In this document: positions 11,601-26,600 of the stretch, piece by piece
How the letters are laid out: each line of letters begins with the position of its first letter
Position numbering within the stretch: the first letter of the stretch is position 1
NCBI GenBank assembly: GCA_037893225.1
Contig: JAZGUH010000406.1
Span: 806,001 to 870,000, forward strand
Length of the DNA stretch: 64,000 nt
Direction of reading: 5' to 3'
Source: Hippasteria phrygiana
Taxonomy: Eukaryota; Echinodermata; Asteroidea; Valvatida; Goniasteridae
The notes under the pieces: generated by a model
The model's input: the letters and a program-made list of their open reading frames with translations, nothing else
The model's database searches: none
What the model was told of the DNA's origin: nothing
Position numbers and translations under genes: made by a program

Positions 11601-14600
11601 ACAGGATGACTGAGACTACTATAAACTTACCGTCTAGTAAGGTATTTCATAATAATTCAGTAAAATCAATTTGGAGGATTACCAATCGTGTACACTACTT
11701 TAAGTGCGGTGTGGTGAAACCGGTGGGCGCGTGGCTCATCGACCGCCTGGGTCGTCTCTATGTAGACCTCAATGCGACTCATAGCGTAAATACTCAAATT
11801 TTCTCGTTATTCAGCATAACCGGTACTAAGAAAAATGAACAAACCATCTGTAATCAGTTCAACAAGTACCGTATATGATCTGGTTTTCTAGGAAAAGTGC
11901 CAAGTGCGAAAAAAAAACACTGCAAACACGTACCCTCCTGAAACAACTGTAATCTAAATTTCAATATCTCGACAACCTCAAATCCGATTTTGACAATTTA
12001 AAAGTATTTTAAATTAGAAGATTTGTTTTAAATAGCTTTAAAAATTCAAGAACGTTGGGTTTTGGGGACATTTTTACCCAAACCCCCTACCTTGGTGTGC
12101 GCCGCCAGTATGAATGTCCGATGTCAGTGCTTCGTTTTCCCCCACATTTCTTCGTAAATATCACATATTATGGTAGAACTTTTAGACTTCAACATTGGAA
12201 AGTAAATGGGACGATTGATCAATCGATCGGTCAATCAATCGATTGATCTGCGTAAGGACTTTTGGGACCGCAATGGAAATAAGTTTTTTTTAAACCTTTT
12301 TGCGTTATCCCTGCTTTTTCCACAGTATGGGGGACTCTTTGTTAAATTTGTATTTATAGTTTTAGATAATTAACTAATCTATATCATTTCTATATGTGGA
12401 AATTGCGAATAAATCAAATCAAATCAAAAGACTTGAATAGGGTGAAAGTCATTTGTTGCATGGTTGCAGAGTTGGAGTCGAGTCCCTGCAAGTACTTAAA
12501 GTTAAATTTAAAAGTTATTCATTCAGTAAAATTTGATTATTCTGCCAGTGACATTTCCACTGATCTCTATGTGAATGATAGCCCAATACAGGTTTCCCAA
12601 CCTCGTTCCCAGGGTCAACGTTCATCCCCGTTCACAACTGAAGAGAGTATGATTGTAAAACGGGAGTGATAACGGTGGCTATAGTTGCAGTTACTAAAAA
12701 TTCGCGCAATGGCTAACGAGCTGTCCAGTTTACATTGAGATCAGTGGGCATTTGCAATTCGGGTAATTAGCAATACAGTGCGCCATCCATTGCATTTATG
12801 GTTATTCATTGCATTCATGATTCTCGGGATAATTAAGTTCATTGGAAATACTTTAACCACCAAGGTGAAATTTCCAACACTTTATTGTGAATGTATTATG
12901 AATCACCTAATCGAATGAATTGGCGCCGTTTCCTCAAGTCTCAACACTTTCCAAAAATACCTTCATATATACCTCTTGACTTAATTAAGGTTGTTAGAAC
13001 AGTTCCCCTAAAAAATGTACTGGTGTACATCACAGAAACGTGGCATCAATTCTGTTCTTTTTTAAAGTCGGGTTCAGCCTAACATAAACGCCACGTGAAA
13101 TGGAATTTGTAAATACTTAAACTCACGCCACGGCACCTGATCATGCAATTTACAATCATTCCACATTTGGTTTACCATTCTGTGGGAGTTTGCCAGTTTT
13201 AGCAATCTCTTGGATTGTGTGCTCATGCAATTTACATAAGAGGGAAGCTTTTGTAACATAGCTGATTTGTACATAAATATTTAAAGATTTCTTCTTCAAT
13301 TTTCCTGGGTTCAAGTTTTAAAATGTTCCAGTTTCTGCTTTACAATAATAACGTCATAGTTTGTACGTCAGTAATACTGCTACAATAATTCAAAGTTGAC
13401 TTCTTGTTTGCACCCTAAGTTCACAAACTGCATGGTGAGTACCTCTATTGCAGAGCCGTAGATATTGCGACAACTTCGGACTTTTGACCAAAGATGGCCG
13501 CTCATTATGTGTACAGTGGAGCGTGCGGCTATAATTGTTTACTAATTGTTCATATGCAGTGATACATAATCCACCATGTTTGGTCAAACATTTGGGATCC
13601 CCCATGTCACAACTGTCTCTGTCTATGGCTCTGCTCAGTGATTGACATCACAGTCCCTTCGCATGTCAGGAAATAACTTTAACATTTTGAATAGTAAAAA
13701 AGAACATTTAATCCTTATTTCAAGTCTGAAGACGAATTTCTTCACGTTTACACAGTTCAGAAGCATTGATCTTTGCGCAAAATATCTGAGATTATTATTT
13801 TTTTTTTCGCATGATCTTTGATTGGTGCACATAATTCCATACATGAATCATATGAAGCCCTTTGTGAATGTCACTCACGGTTCATCAATAAGAAAATAAA
13901 GAAACAACCTTCTTCAAGATCCAGCTTTTCTTTTTAAGGGTTACCCCAAAGACTGGAACACGACAACGATAGATTACAACAGCGATGACCCTAATGCCAA
14001 GGTCATAGACGTAGTCACGGAAATCGTGGGCGCTATGCCGTATGAACGCAGGAACCAGACTGGTCACCACGTCAATCAAATGCTGCTGAGGTGCACCTTT
14101 CAGCAGAAGAACTGCTCCCCAAGGTAAGATTTAAACCTTTCGACTTAAAACTTTCGTGTAGACATTTTCACGTGACGTCACCAATCAATACTGGACCGCC
14201 TATTAATGTAACAATGATAATAAAGTGCTTATTAAAATAAGCCAGTCGAGCGGGTAGAGTGCGCGCACGTTAGTTTAGCCCGCCCAAGCTATAGGTTTTC
14301 CAGGCAAATTTGCGAATTTTTCGGATCATTTTCGTTATCAGTCATTCAAATTCGCGTGGTTTTTACACATCTGATCAAATTAAGGTTTCCTTTTTTACTG
14401 TTTTTACTGTGACATCCGTTGACGGTTGAAGCATTCAAGTAGCGAACGTCGGTGTGCATATGACGTATGGTCATGCTTTTCTTTTCTTATTCGTTTATGG
14501 GCAATAATTTTCATCACATGGTCATTCATATTAATAAGATTTTTTAATTGATATATTTTCCTATTGTCTTCTGAGGTTTTTGTAATGGGAAAATGTGTAA

Positions 14601-17600
14601 CATCTGAACTGATAGATGTATAAGAGGGATGAATGATGTAACGAACTAATGAAATGAAGGGGCTAAGTAATTTTTCTTTTTCACCATTGTTTGGTTTTGG
14701 TTTTGGTTTTGGTTTTGGTTTTGGTTTTGGTTTTGGTTTTGGTTTTGGTTTTGGTTTTGGTTTTGGTTTTGGTTTTGGTTTTGGTGAAATATGTTTGCCC
14801 ATTAATGAAAATGAATGCCCGATCATCCCCTTATTGCTGGTCCAGACGAAATTGAATTAACAATGCGATACTTTGAATTTGAATGCATCTTTTACATAAT
14901 CCTCGGATAGTGAATTTTAATGATTATTTTTGACTGTCGAATGACTGTCGATCTGCGTGATCATTCAATTTCAATCTCAATTGAATGAGCCAGGCGTTTA
15001 AATAAACGAAAACATGGTGAAATTGGCCGGGAAAACCTATAATACAGTGCATGGGGCGACTAGGGAGCGACGATTTTTTTTTGGGGGGGGGGGGGAGGGG
15101 TACGTGCTCCCCACGTGCCCCGGCTACCCCGCTGCCGCCATTGAAAACTGGAATCGGATGACAAACTAAGCAATTTATTTTTCGTCAAACAATCCACATG
15201 GGAAATATATTTTGTTACCTTACGTTTAAGTTTCCATCAGACACGCTGCAATTCTATTTTGGAAGCAGTTTCTGTGAGAAATTTGGTAAAGGGGGATGAA
15301 GAACAATAAATTAATCATTTGATTTAATATCCTTTATTTTCAAAAGAAGATTGTGAATTAACAATCCAACTTTGTTTAATCCTGTTGTTTTTCCTGATAA
15401 TGATGTATTTGTGCTGGTATAGGCTTTACATAATTTGTCGTTGCGTCTTTTGAATTCCTGACGCTTATTCGTCTGTGTTATATTTTTACAAATACAAAGG
15501 AACTTTTCTACCTTCTACAATTATCGCTACGGCAACTGTTACACGTTCAACTCCGGAGACAAACCATTTAATGTTACTAAAACAGGACCCGCCTATGGTA
15601 AGTATGGATAATTCATTTTCGTCTGAATTTGAAAGCACGCCTTTAATCCTGTTTCAATTCAACGGAAATGCAATCGTTTTTATTCACTGTGCATTCGGTT
15701 TTGAGAAACAGGCCGTGCATTCATTTACGCAAGCATTCCATTTCCAGCCGAGTTCGGGAATACATTTTCGTGAATGTGCAAACAAAAGTAAGTTCATTTC
15801 ATTCAAAATAGCAGATTGCATCACAGAATTCTGAACCCGATACAGAATCTTAAAAATTCAAGCGGAAATTGAAACGAGATATTGCTCTTCGTTTGATATT
15901 ATATTTTAATCAACCTGTACGTGATGGTAGCACCAGGCCATTATAGACGAACCTTTAATGTCGATCGCAACCATTTTAAAGTGTTGCAGACTATATGTAG
16001 ACATATAATTTCTCTATGTTAAAGACTATGTAGGTAAATAATGGAAAAATACATTTCAAAAATCTCCATCAACTACAGAGATTTCTATTTACAGCAACAA
16101 TGCATGGCGACGCTTAGAATTCCTTCTAAATTGATTTTAGGTATGGCTAATTTAATTGACGGTTAATGAAAAAGAAACCCTAATTTGGATTTGGTGCAGA
16201 TAGCATTACAAAAAAATGTGAAATAGAATGGTCAATGTTTCAATTTCGCCCTCTAAAAGCGATAAAGAAGTCGTGCAAATGAATCCGATTGGACATATAA
16301 ACGAAAAGGTTCTGCACAAATGGAATCGAACGCTCTGGTAGCGAAATGGAAACGCGTGTTCAGAGTAATTTTCAAAATCTCGGCGGAATTGAATTAACTC
16401 TGTATTCAAATTAATGAACATTTTGCAAAATTGGCCGGGAAAACCTATATTTAAAGATCAGTTGTCTGTATCTGCATGGTCGTTTCAGTTTGCTATTCTT
16501 ATTTTGTATGAGTATTTTCTTAGACAAAAATATTGAGAAGTCGTGTTTTAACGTTTCAACAGCCAGCCTAAGGTTACGACTACAGGTTCATATTACAAAA
16601 AAATCGATAGACTGTGCTATAAATAATGCTCTTGATAATTATTTTTAATGTTTCGTATAATCAAACAAATGGGAAAGGTACACTGTAAACAAAATCCCCT
16701 GTAAAAAGAATCACTGTATTTAAGTTTAAACGGGTTTGAACGTAAAATATCATAATCTCCTACACGAATCTCATTACGCAGCAACTGACCAATCAGATCT
16801 GAGGAAATTTGTGTTCACACAAGTCATGTTAAATTGTAGTGTTTCGTCCAAAAACACGATTTCTTGACTATAATATTTAATTATTTATGCAATTCCACAT
16901 AGGAATTTAGAAACAAATTTAAACAGAGGTGAAGAATCGCATTACATCTTCTTTTGTATTCAAATATTGCAATTTTTCATCGGAAACCTTGACTTCATGA
17001 TGGCAGGATAAGGCTGAATATAAAGCCAAAGCGCCACATTATTCAGTGTGTAGTGTTTCGTAAATTACGGGAATAGCAGGGACATTTTAAGGGACAGCAA
17101 CGTAAAATAACAGTGTTCATGAGTCTTTAGACTACCGCTTTTTTACGGGATTGCGCTGGCGTCCAAACTGCCAGGAAATTCCTGTAAAAAACTTTTTTCT
17201 TTTTTTTTTACAGTGTACGTTCTCATCATTTCTCTAGATGTCATGCGGTCTAAAACGTCTACGGTAACTTCTTAACAGAGATCGTCTATTTGACCAAGCA
17301 GTATACAGTGAACAACAAATATATTAAAGAGGGAAACAAATACCAACAGATAAATTGGAAATTAAATACAAAAAGTATCATACAATAATAAAACAATTAC
17401 CTAAAAGCAAACATGATGATCCAAAGCAAAAGTTACTTATAGGCTGGGCCAATAAATAACTAAGAAAATTGAATGTAACTCGTGACCTGCCACTACAAAA
17501 TGAGCTTAAAATCGCACTATGGCTCACTGAGTTACAAGCAGAAACTACAATTTTTTACTGAAAAGTCAATTTAGGGATTTTAACAACTGTATATTTTAAA

Positions 17601-20600
17601 AACTCTATTCTATCATATCCAAGTTTTAAAACTGAATCGATTCTCGAAATATTTGTTGAGTGGAATTCTTTATTGAACTCAATGTGCACAGAATAAACTT
17701 TGAGCTTCATTTTCTCAAAACGAGGTGTTATGACACTGATAACTCTAAAAGGTTGTATCGGGGGCTAGAAATGAGATACGGTACCACAACACACAATCAA
17801 ATTAAAGCTCTTAACCTGTACTTTCAGGAAATTCCATGATCTTGATTTTCAAATTTTGCTACCTTACGCCCATTTTGTGGTAAATTACACAAGAGATAAG
17901 ATAGAACACTAAATGAAAAATGACGATACATGGGTCGGGACCTACAGGTTTGGCACTAACTGTCATGGCCGGCAAGTATATGGGCGCACCACTGTCGTGT
18001 TTTTGCTCATTGAAGTTAGCTACTCAATCATTACTGTAATTCATCGCAGAAACGACACTCCTTCCTCGGTGGGTTTTAGTTACAATAAAAAGCAAGTCAA
18101 ATAGAAAAAATGCTATGTCAGTGCTCTGACTAAACATTTTATATAATAAATTTGCCCGACTAAAAAGTATGGTGAATGAAAAAAAATATATACTTTGTAC
18201 ACTCTTCCTAAAATATATTTATTTGTCTTAAAGTGCTACGCGCGAAAAGGTTCGATTTGCCTTGCCTTGCCTTGCTTTGTACGTTGGCTCTTCTAATTTT
18301 AACTTGGATATATTGTTTTTAGATGTTTGGGGAGTTTGGCTGAGAGTAAAGTGACATTATTTTGCTAACGGATTTACCCATAATCTTTATAGGATTATCC
18401 ATGGAGCTGTATATTCAACAAGATCAGTACCTCCCTGGGGTAGAAACTGGGGCCGGGGTTCGAATCCATGTCCACAACCAGACCGATATGCCTTTCCCTG
18501 AGGATGAAGGGGTCAATCTCTCTCCCGGCAAGGAGAGCTTCATCGGACTATATCGGGTACGTTTTAAGCATTTTGTGTTCCCGGCTGTTTCCTATATGTC
18601 GGAGATAATGCCATCAAACAAACCGCCTGCGAAACTGACTAGGTTATTTTGATCAATTTTCAAGGTAAAGACGAAAACTGTCGGCAACAGGATTTGAACC
18701 TGCGTTCAAAATCCACATAATTTGTGATTGTCATGGCGCAAATTTAATTCCTACAAAAACAATTATAAGCTGTGAGTATCGTAAGCCTAGCAATAGCACG
18801 TTGCAAGCCCATCCCCTAAAACAAAAATTGCGCACGCTGCACTAGGTTTTTGTTTATTTATTATTTTTTTTATTTGGAGGACTGCTACAAGTCTAGACTT
18901 ATTTCTTTGTTTTTCCTTTTCTTCTGCATCCCGACAGCGACACGATGTGAAAAAACAAACAAGTGGATATTTATTGCATGGCTCCCTTAAGTCCACACAC
19001 AATAGAGTCAGTGATTAAGCTTATGTAGGCATTCCGTGCTTCCAACTTAGAATAATTTACTTCAGATGGCGATGCGCTCTTAATTGGTACACATTCAAGG
19101 ACGCTATTCTTCTGGAGTAATCTCGACGATACTTTTGATTAATTTGGTTGAAATAATTTGTATATTTGTATGAACGTACACTGATGTCATGCTCTTAACC
19201 TTGGTTGCGGATTAATGATCTGACGCAAAAACGCGATCCCTCCTATCAGTGTACTCCATCACCGTGAATAATCACTCGATCGTTAAATTGCTGTGTAATA
19301 GAACAACGCAGGGCGCTTGCTATTGATCAGCGTGTAAGCCACTGTGTAGAGTCTCAGCAAAAAAAAATAAGGAGATCGGGTTGTGAGAGGAAGATGCGTT
19401 TTTCTCCATTTTGTTTTTATGGGAATGAAAATCAACGTGACGAATCGTTATACATGTATACATGTTTGTAATCCTCGTTTTGTTTAGTTAAATCCAAACC
19501 ACTCTCGAATATATATCAGTGGCGTAAATACGTTTCTAAAAGTTGGGGGGGGGGGGGAGAATCAAGATTTTTGTATAGATATTTCCAAAAACGGGGGGGG
19601 GGGAATCATATATTCGCATACACCTACTAAATGCACAATCTATTGCATTTTTGTTGCTTACACATTGGTGTTGTTTGGGATTTATACTTATTTGTTTTCG
19701 ATGCTGACATTTCTGGAGAGGATAATCTCATGCATGGACATCCCCACCCCCGTCAAAAAGTGGGGACGTATATCTCACCCCACGGGATTTACGCCCTTGA
19801 TATACATATAAAGTCATCTAAAAAAGGGAGGCTGCCGTGTTGTTCTGTTGAAAGTCAAATGTTACGAATTCCCCATAGTATACTAATTAAACGAGACACA
19901 CTTTTTAAAAATGTCTGGTGTTATAGCCAATAGGTTAATAAAATTTGTTACCTGTGGCAATGGGAGACTTTTGAGACTGTTGGCAGCAGACATACTGGTC
20001 CGTTTTGCTCGTTCTGAGCATGCGCGCGTATTTCTAAACATGCGCACGATTGGCGAGAACGCTGGAAAAGAACCGGCATGTCTGCTGCCACACGACGCGT
20101 CTCAAACGTTTCCCATTGAGATAATAAAATGTCATTGTTATCGAGGCTCTTGATGATGAAATTATCTTGAGTGCCGCCAGCACCAGATTTACTAACCTGT
20201 TGCGCATGAAATCGTGTTCTTTTAAGAGAGCGCCCACTTACAGCTCGAAAGTACGAGTTCAGCTTTTTATATAGTCTCTTTTCCTAATGAAAATAATAGG
20301 TAATGGTCAACAGACTGCCAGACCCTTACGATAACTGCTCAGATGCTTTATCTGGACGGAACACATTCAAAGACAAGTTTGCCCATCTGGAGTATACGCA
20401 TTCGGTAGGTCCAGTCACAATTCGAAGAACTTTAGAAAATTTGATAATGTTCTCGTCTAATTCTTATAAATATACCCAGCAAGATATGAGACCAAGGAAT
20501 CCCCCACCCCCTCTTGTACCTATACCCTAAACATACTCAAGACTATTGTTACCTAAACCACCCCCCACGGATATCTGAAAGGGGGGATTCCCTCCGTCCC

Positions 20601-23600
20601 ATATCTTGCTTTGAATGTGAATTCCTAGTTTATAGTCCAGGCAAAATCCGTCTATCTTGTGTTCCATTTTTTTTTAATAGTAAGGAAGAAAGCAAACATA
20701 TATTGGTGGTATATTATTCATAAACCTAAAAGGCAGAATGCATGTTTATAAAAATGGCTAATTTTGTTGCACTATTCTTCCAATGAATTTCCAGGCATGC
20801 GAGAAGGACTGTTACTTTCAAGCGGTTATGGCTGCATGTAATTGTGCTGATGTTAAGTATAGATACAACGACTCGCAGCTGGCGTGTAACTCCACAAAAA
20901 GTGGTGAGTATGGTCTGATCCTGTTCGGAACATTCACATCGGTCATTATGCTGTTGTTGTAATAGATCGAGAGGAAACGGAGCATGTAAGGATGTCTTGC
21001 TATACACGTAATTGGCTTTGGCACGGCGTGCACTGCCAGCATAATAAAACCCGACAATGCGCCACTCGACCCCCAATGAGTTTGAAAATGTGAGTGACTG
21101 AAACTTCAGGCATTTATAGTCTCATTTCTATGGTCCGCTGGATACATTTCTGTCACTGGTGCATTTATTTTATTCCTTTTATTAGCTCTGTCAGAGAGCA
21201 GATTGAGCGGTGACATTTCCTCAGATTCCTTTAAATTACCTGGATATATATTATCTTTCACCGTCTTGACCATCCACCATCCCATGTCTTGGTGTGTACA
21301 TTAAAAATTCACTGCCTGTGAACCGTGAAAGCACCTTGGAATGTAACGACCATGAGTACATTTCGCTCCTCCATTCTACTACATACCTATTTGTTTTATA
21401 TCGCTCACCTTTATCATCATCCTATGCAATGATAGATGCCATTTCTGACAGCATTGATTGTGCTATTTCCCAGCATCCTGCTGCTTAAGTCATGGTATTT
21501 GGTGACTTTAATGTCCACCACAGGGAGTGGCTGGTTCATTCAACACTGACATAGCTGGTACGGCAGCTTATAATTTTTCAATCTCTCAAGGCCTTACCCA
21601 GATCGTTTCATCTCCTACCCACATACCGGACCGTGCTTCCGATGGTAGGTACCTGCTTGACCTTTTCCTGTGCTCAAATCCGGACGACTGTGTTGCCAAG
21701 GTTTTATCTCCAATTGGTAACTCTGATCATTCTATTGTTTCTGTTTCTGTTTCATATTCTTTCCCCCCAACTACATTTCAGCCTTTCCACCGTACTGTTT
21801 TTCAGTTTGGAAGGGCTGACTGGGATGGTTTCCGGTCTTTTCTTGTTGATGTGCCTTGGTTATCAGTTCGTAGTCTTGGTCCTGATTTGGCAGCCGAGGA
21901 GCTATCCGAATGGATTAGCCTTGGTATGGAAATATACATCCCCTCGCGTACCTATCAGATCAAGGCCCATTCTCAACCCTGGTACACTCCAGAATGTGCT
22001 GCAGCAATTGCACATCGGAACCATTACTTTTAAAGATATACCATCGCTTAGGAACTTTAGATAGTAAGCGTCTTTTTCATGAAGCCCGTAATCGTTGCAA
22101 GAGAGTTTTAGAAGACGCTAAGCAGCATTACACAAACTCTGTTGCTGATTCTATTGCATCACAGCGGCTTGGTTCGAGAGACTTTTGGCGGATAGCTAAC
22201 AGCGTACTTACCCGCAATAAGTCCTCCATTCCTCCTCTCTTTCATGGACCTGAAGTTCTTACTTCTCCACTGGACAAGGCGAACCTTTTTGGCAACAATT
22301 TTGTCCGTAATTCAACAGTCGACGATGAGGGGCATACACTTCCTGCCTTTCCTTCCCGTACAGACAATGTGGTCTCTGATCCTCTTATCACCCCCCCCCC
22401 CCCCCCCCCCCCAGAAGGTTGCCCGCATCATTAACACCTTAGATGCCTCCAAGGCTACGGGCCCTGATGGGATCCCTGTTATTGTTCTGGAAATGTGTTC
22501 TCCTGAACTTTCATCTGTTCTTGCCAAGCTGTTTAACATGTGCTTGTCTGAATCTGTGCTACCTTCATCATAGAAAGTGGCATCCGTTGTCCCTGTCTTC
22601 AAGAGTGCTGGTGAGCTTTCTGAATCTACTAATTACCGTCCTATTAGTCTTCTTCCCGTAATTAGTAAGATTTTTGAATGCTTTGTCAACCAACAGCTCC
22701 TTGTATACTTGGAGGACAATGACCTTCTTACCGACTGCAAGTATGGTTTTCGCCATTCTTGCTCGACTGGTGATCTGCTGTCCCTAATTACTGACCATTT
22801 GAATATAGGGCCTTAGATCGCAGGGGTGAGGCACGTGTTGTAGCATTGGATATCTCAAAGGCCTTCGATAAAGTCTGGTATAATGGTCTGCTCCACAAGC
22901 TAAAATCATATGGTGTGACAGGTAGAATGTTGTCTACTATCTCTGCTTTCCTTTCTAATCGCAAACTGAAGGTTGTCCTTGAAGGTCAATCTTCTCCTAC
23001 CTGCACAGTTAATTCAGGTGTTCCTCAGGGCTCGGTCCTTGGTCCTACTCTCTTTTTTGTATATATTAACGATCTGCCTGATAATGTTTTGTCTCAGCTC
23101 GCTATGTATGCTGACGACTCAACCCTTTACTGTGTTTCCCCTAACTCTTCTAATACTTCTCGCAGTGAGGTGGATGACACTCTTGATCTGGAGAAGGTTT
23201 TGAGATGGAGAAACGATTGGCTGATGAAAAGAAAACAAAGCTCTTCTCTCTTTCTCGTTCCAGAAATGATACATTTCCTTCCATTCATATGGGTCCGTCG
23301 ACTCTGCCTGAGGTATCAGACTTACGCCTTCTTGGGCTTGACATCTCAATTAATGCCAGCTGGGAGAAGTATATCTCAGGTATTGCTAAGAGTGCCTCTA
23401 CGCGAGTCTGTTGTCTCTATCGAGCCCAGCAGTTTTTACATCCTGAGGCTATTCTGTACTTGTATAAGGCAACTGTACGTCCCCTGATGGAATACTGTTC
23501 CCATATATGGGCTGGAGCCTCTGCCTGCCATTTATCTTTATTAGATCGGATGCAGAAGCGAATCGTTAATTTGGTTGGTGAGGAGTTGGGTTCATCATTA

Positions 23601-26600
23601 CAAACCCTTTCCCACCGTAGGACAGTAGCTACCCTCAGTCTGTTCTACAGATATTTCCATGGTAATTGCTCCACCAGTCTGTTTACCTTGGTCCCTCCTG
23701 TCAGGGTTTTTGAGCATGCAACCAGGCTCTCTGCTTCATCTCACCCATACACTCTAGCTGTGCCGAGATGTAGAACAAAGAGCTACTCCAATAGCTTTTG
23801 TCCACGTTCTGCCTCTCTTTGGAACTCCTTGCCCATACCAGCAGTTGTTTCCCTCCATCCTATGATCTGGCCGCTTTTAAGAGGAATATCAATTCCTTTC
23901 TTCAGCTTTCCTGATTTCTTCTTCTTTGTAGCCCTTTGCCTAGAGTGGCGTCAGCCTTGTTGGGGCGATATCTCATAAAAAACATAAAAGAAACCTACCT
24001 TAGCTGATCATCGGTCAATTGCACGTATATAAATGAGCGACAACAATACGCACCTGACTTAAAATCCCATGCCATCGGCTTATTTTTTCAGAAACGAACG
24101 ATTGCGTCGAAAGTGTTGAAAACAACTTCACGAGTGGATCGTTGGACTGCAGTTACTGTCACAAGAACTGCAAGTACGTTTGTCCTTGAGAATGGTAGGC
24201 TTGGAGACTCATAGGTGGCAGCAGACAAGCCGCTCTTTGTTTTGCACAGTGCGCATGCGTGTACGTCTTGAATTGCGTTTGCATTTATACGAGTACAGGT
24301 TTATTTGCTGCTACGTGTCATGTCTCAAAAATATCCCATTTTGTAACCCTCCATGCCCGAAGAATTAAGGATATTTCGAACAAATACCATTTGGATGTGC
24401 CTTTTCAGTGGCACATAAATGTCCTGGGCATATTTGGTTATAGGGGCTGTCACCTGTCCCCGATCGCGACACTTCGGAACGATTACTTTCCAATTACTGA
24501 AGAATAGCAGCCTGGTCAGCAAGCTAAAAACTCCCGTGAGTCCAATTTCATGGCGCTGCTAAGCACACTATTTATTTTGTCAACAGAGCCTCCGTCCATT
24601 CCATGGAGATCGTTAGCAGTTAGCATAGTGAAAAGCTCGCTAAATAGAAATAACTTTAAAATGGTGTCGCAACAATAAAAATGTCTGATTTCGTTTAAAC
24701 AGCGCTGTAACATTTTTACTTGATATTGGGGATGTTTGAGACAGTATGGCATCCTGTCTGAAACAATCGCTGAAAAGAGAAAAACAATCGATCGTTTAGG
24801 TTGTAAATTCTTTGTAATATTTTTTTCTCGTTGAGAAAGTTCATTTTCTTCACTTGCCAAGAAAAAATTACTGGAAAGTTTCATAAAAATACATGAATGC
24901 TGCTTTCATGATCACTAAGCGATGGTGACTGAATGTTCATGCAGGTAATCATAATTATTGCAGAAATCATAATCAGATCATCATTGAATCACGAATGCTT
25001 CTTATTTTTTCAGTGAGACGCGATATGAAATGAGCTTCAGTAACTCCCTGTGGCCCAATCGAGAGTACAAGGTATGTTTAGAAAAAAATCTTTTCGGGAA
25101 AAATAATGTATTGCAATAAATCCTCATAGTGGCAAACAGCTGGTCTTTCCTAAATGTGTCGTTCCAAATGTATTCTCCCTAGAAGAATCTCCTTTTCCGA
25201 TCTATATCTTAAATTAGACTAAAATGTCGTTCGGTTGGAATAAATTATGAGATTTTTTTTAAAGACGCATTCGTTATCCACTTACCGAAAACACCGTGGT
25301 GTGGAAAGACGACGTTAATATTTCCATAAAGTCTTTCGAAAAGCCTTTAATAGGAAAGATTGAGACGAACCTTTGAAATAACTTGTTAAATGAATAATTG
25401 TAGAGGTTCGGATGCTTTGTGATCAAAAGACAATGTCTTAAAACATACGCCGGTAATTGATCTGAAATCCTAACCAGTATACTGCAGTATGAGCTTTTCA
25501 GTGAGCGCATTCTATGTAATTAACTGATGTGTTTGGTGTAAACTGGAGAGAGCGCTTTTCGTGAGTTGTGCTCATCCTTACACACCGCGTTCGATTACTT
25601 CCCCCGCGCTTACTCGTGCAAGAACGAGCCCGTTCGATTTAGCTCGCACGTGACTTCTCGCGCTTACTCGGACCTGGCCCTACTAACCGACTCGCCGAGC
25701 CGGTTACTTGGGTAAGTATCCCATAAGGCTATGCTATAAACATGGCTGCCACGTCCGGCGATACGCCAGCGGTGGGAAATGCAAAACAGCGACAAATATT
25801 TGTTTAAAAATTAATCTGGATGATTGACGTAAATTTAACACATGTGTACATATTGCGAATGAAGCACCATGGCTTCAGTCAAGTATGTCACCTTATTTAA
25901 AACCAATCCACTTTAAAATGGGGCTCCGATTCTGTCTGTCCGTCAATCATGGACACTCAGCCTAACATTAACAAGGCAGATTCATGAACATTTTAAGTTG
26001 CTTCAATTCTGTTAAATATTACATCACTGGAAAGAGTAAAAAAAGTAGAAATAAATTGAGGGGTCAATGGTCATGATAGGTTAACCCCATGCAAAGCTAT
26101 GTATTTTTGTTGATTAAATTTGTTTGTCATTTTGGAGGACAATTTCAGTTTAAAAGTTGTGACCATTCTGCTAAATTGCTAAAAAAAAATACGGAAAATT
26201 TGAGCCTCATTCATTTCTTATTAATTTGTTATAAATATACAAATAATTCTATGAGTCACTTAAAATAGTAACAATTAACAAACACCAATTATTTGTCAAA
26301 AAATGATCAAAAAATAAATAGAAAACTAATTATAAGCTGGTCACAACAAATTGGGCATCGCAAATTTGGGGAGTATGTATGGGGGACCCCCCGTGCACAC
26401 CCCCCCCCCCCCGAACTAATCCACACCAACTTTTTCGGGTGCGTTTTAAGGTCCTTAAACACATTTGGGATGTTAACAGTGAAAACAAAAACGATGCTCT
26501 GGCGATATCCAAGATGGCGGCCAATATGGCCGCCAAAAATGGTCAAAATTGGGAAAAGTCATATATCAGCCAAAAAATATGATAAAAGCATAAATATAAT

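Larger units (their letters stand above)
4212..13938 (+). other. Intron 2 of channel gene 1
   Basis: A 9.7-kb intron. It holds two TATAGGTTTTCC-type TIR elements, an AACGTT-rich tract (about 6060-6510), a minisatellite, a LINE 3' fragment, a fold-back element and a further inverted-repeat element, listed separately. From about 9016 to 11187 and 11502 to 13449 I find no supported gene; open frames there (for example 10072-10530 minus) match nothing I recognise. Confidence 0.7.
14124..15499 (+). other. Intron 3 of channel gene 1
   Basis: Mostly occupied by TIR copy C. At about 15046-15135 a G-tract is flanked by CAGTGCATGGGGCG and CCCCGGCTACCCCGCTG, which may be a decayed hAT MITE. Nothing else is recognised. 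Confidence 0.7.
15598..18392 (+). other. Intron 4 of channel gene 1
   Basis: Holds a partial TATAGGTTTTCC-family copy and the CACTGTAAA-ended element, both listed. From about 17216 to 18392 I see only A/T-rich noncoding sequence. Confidence 0.7.
18557..20299 (+). other. Intron 5 of channel gene 1
   Basis: Contains a B-box-like tRNA fragment on the minus strand near 18680-18705, and the MITEs at 19517 and 19961. The remainder is noncoding. Confidence 0.65.

Noticed and set aside
14695..14784. Telomere-like repeat
   Set aside because: TTTTGG is not the animal TTAGGG repeat, and it sits inside a TIR element.
14404..14860. Lys-Pro or Phe-Gly repeat proteins
   Set aside because: Translation of the (TTTTGG)15 microsatellite in a non-autonomous transposon.
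24516..24884. 122-codon minus-strand open frame in intron 8
   Set aside because: No recognisable domain, homologue or splice context.
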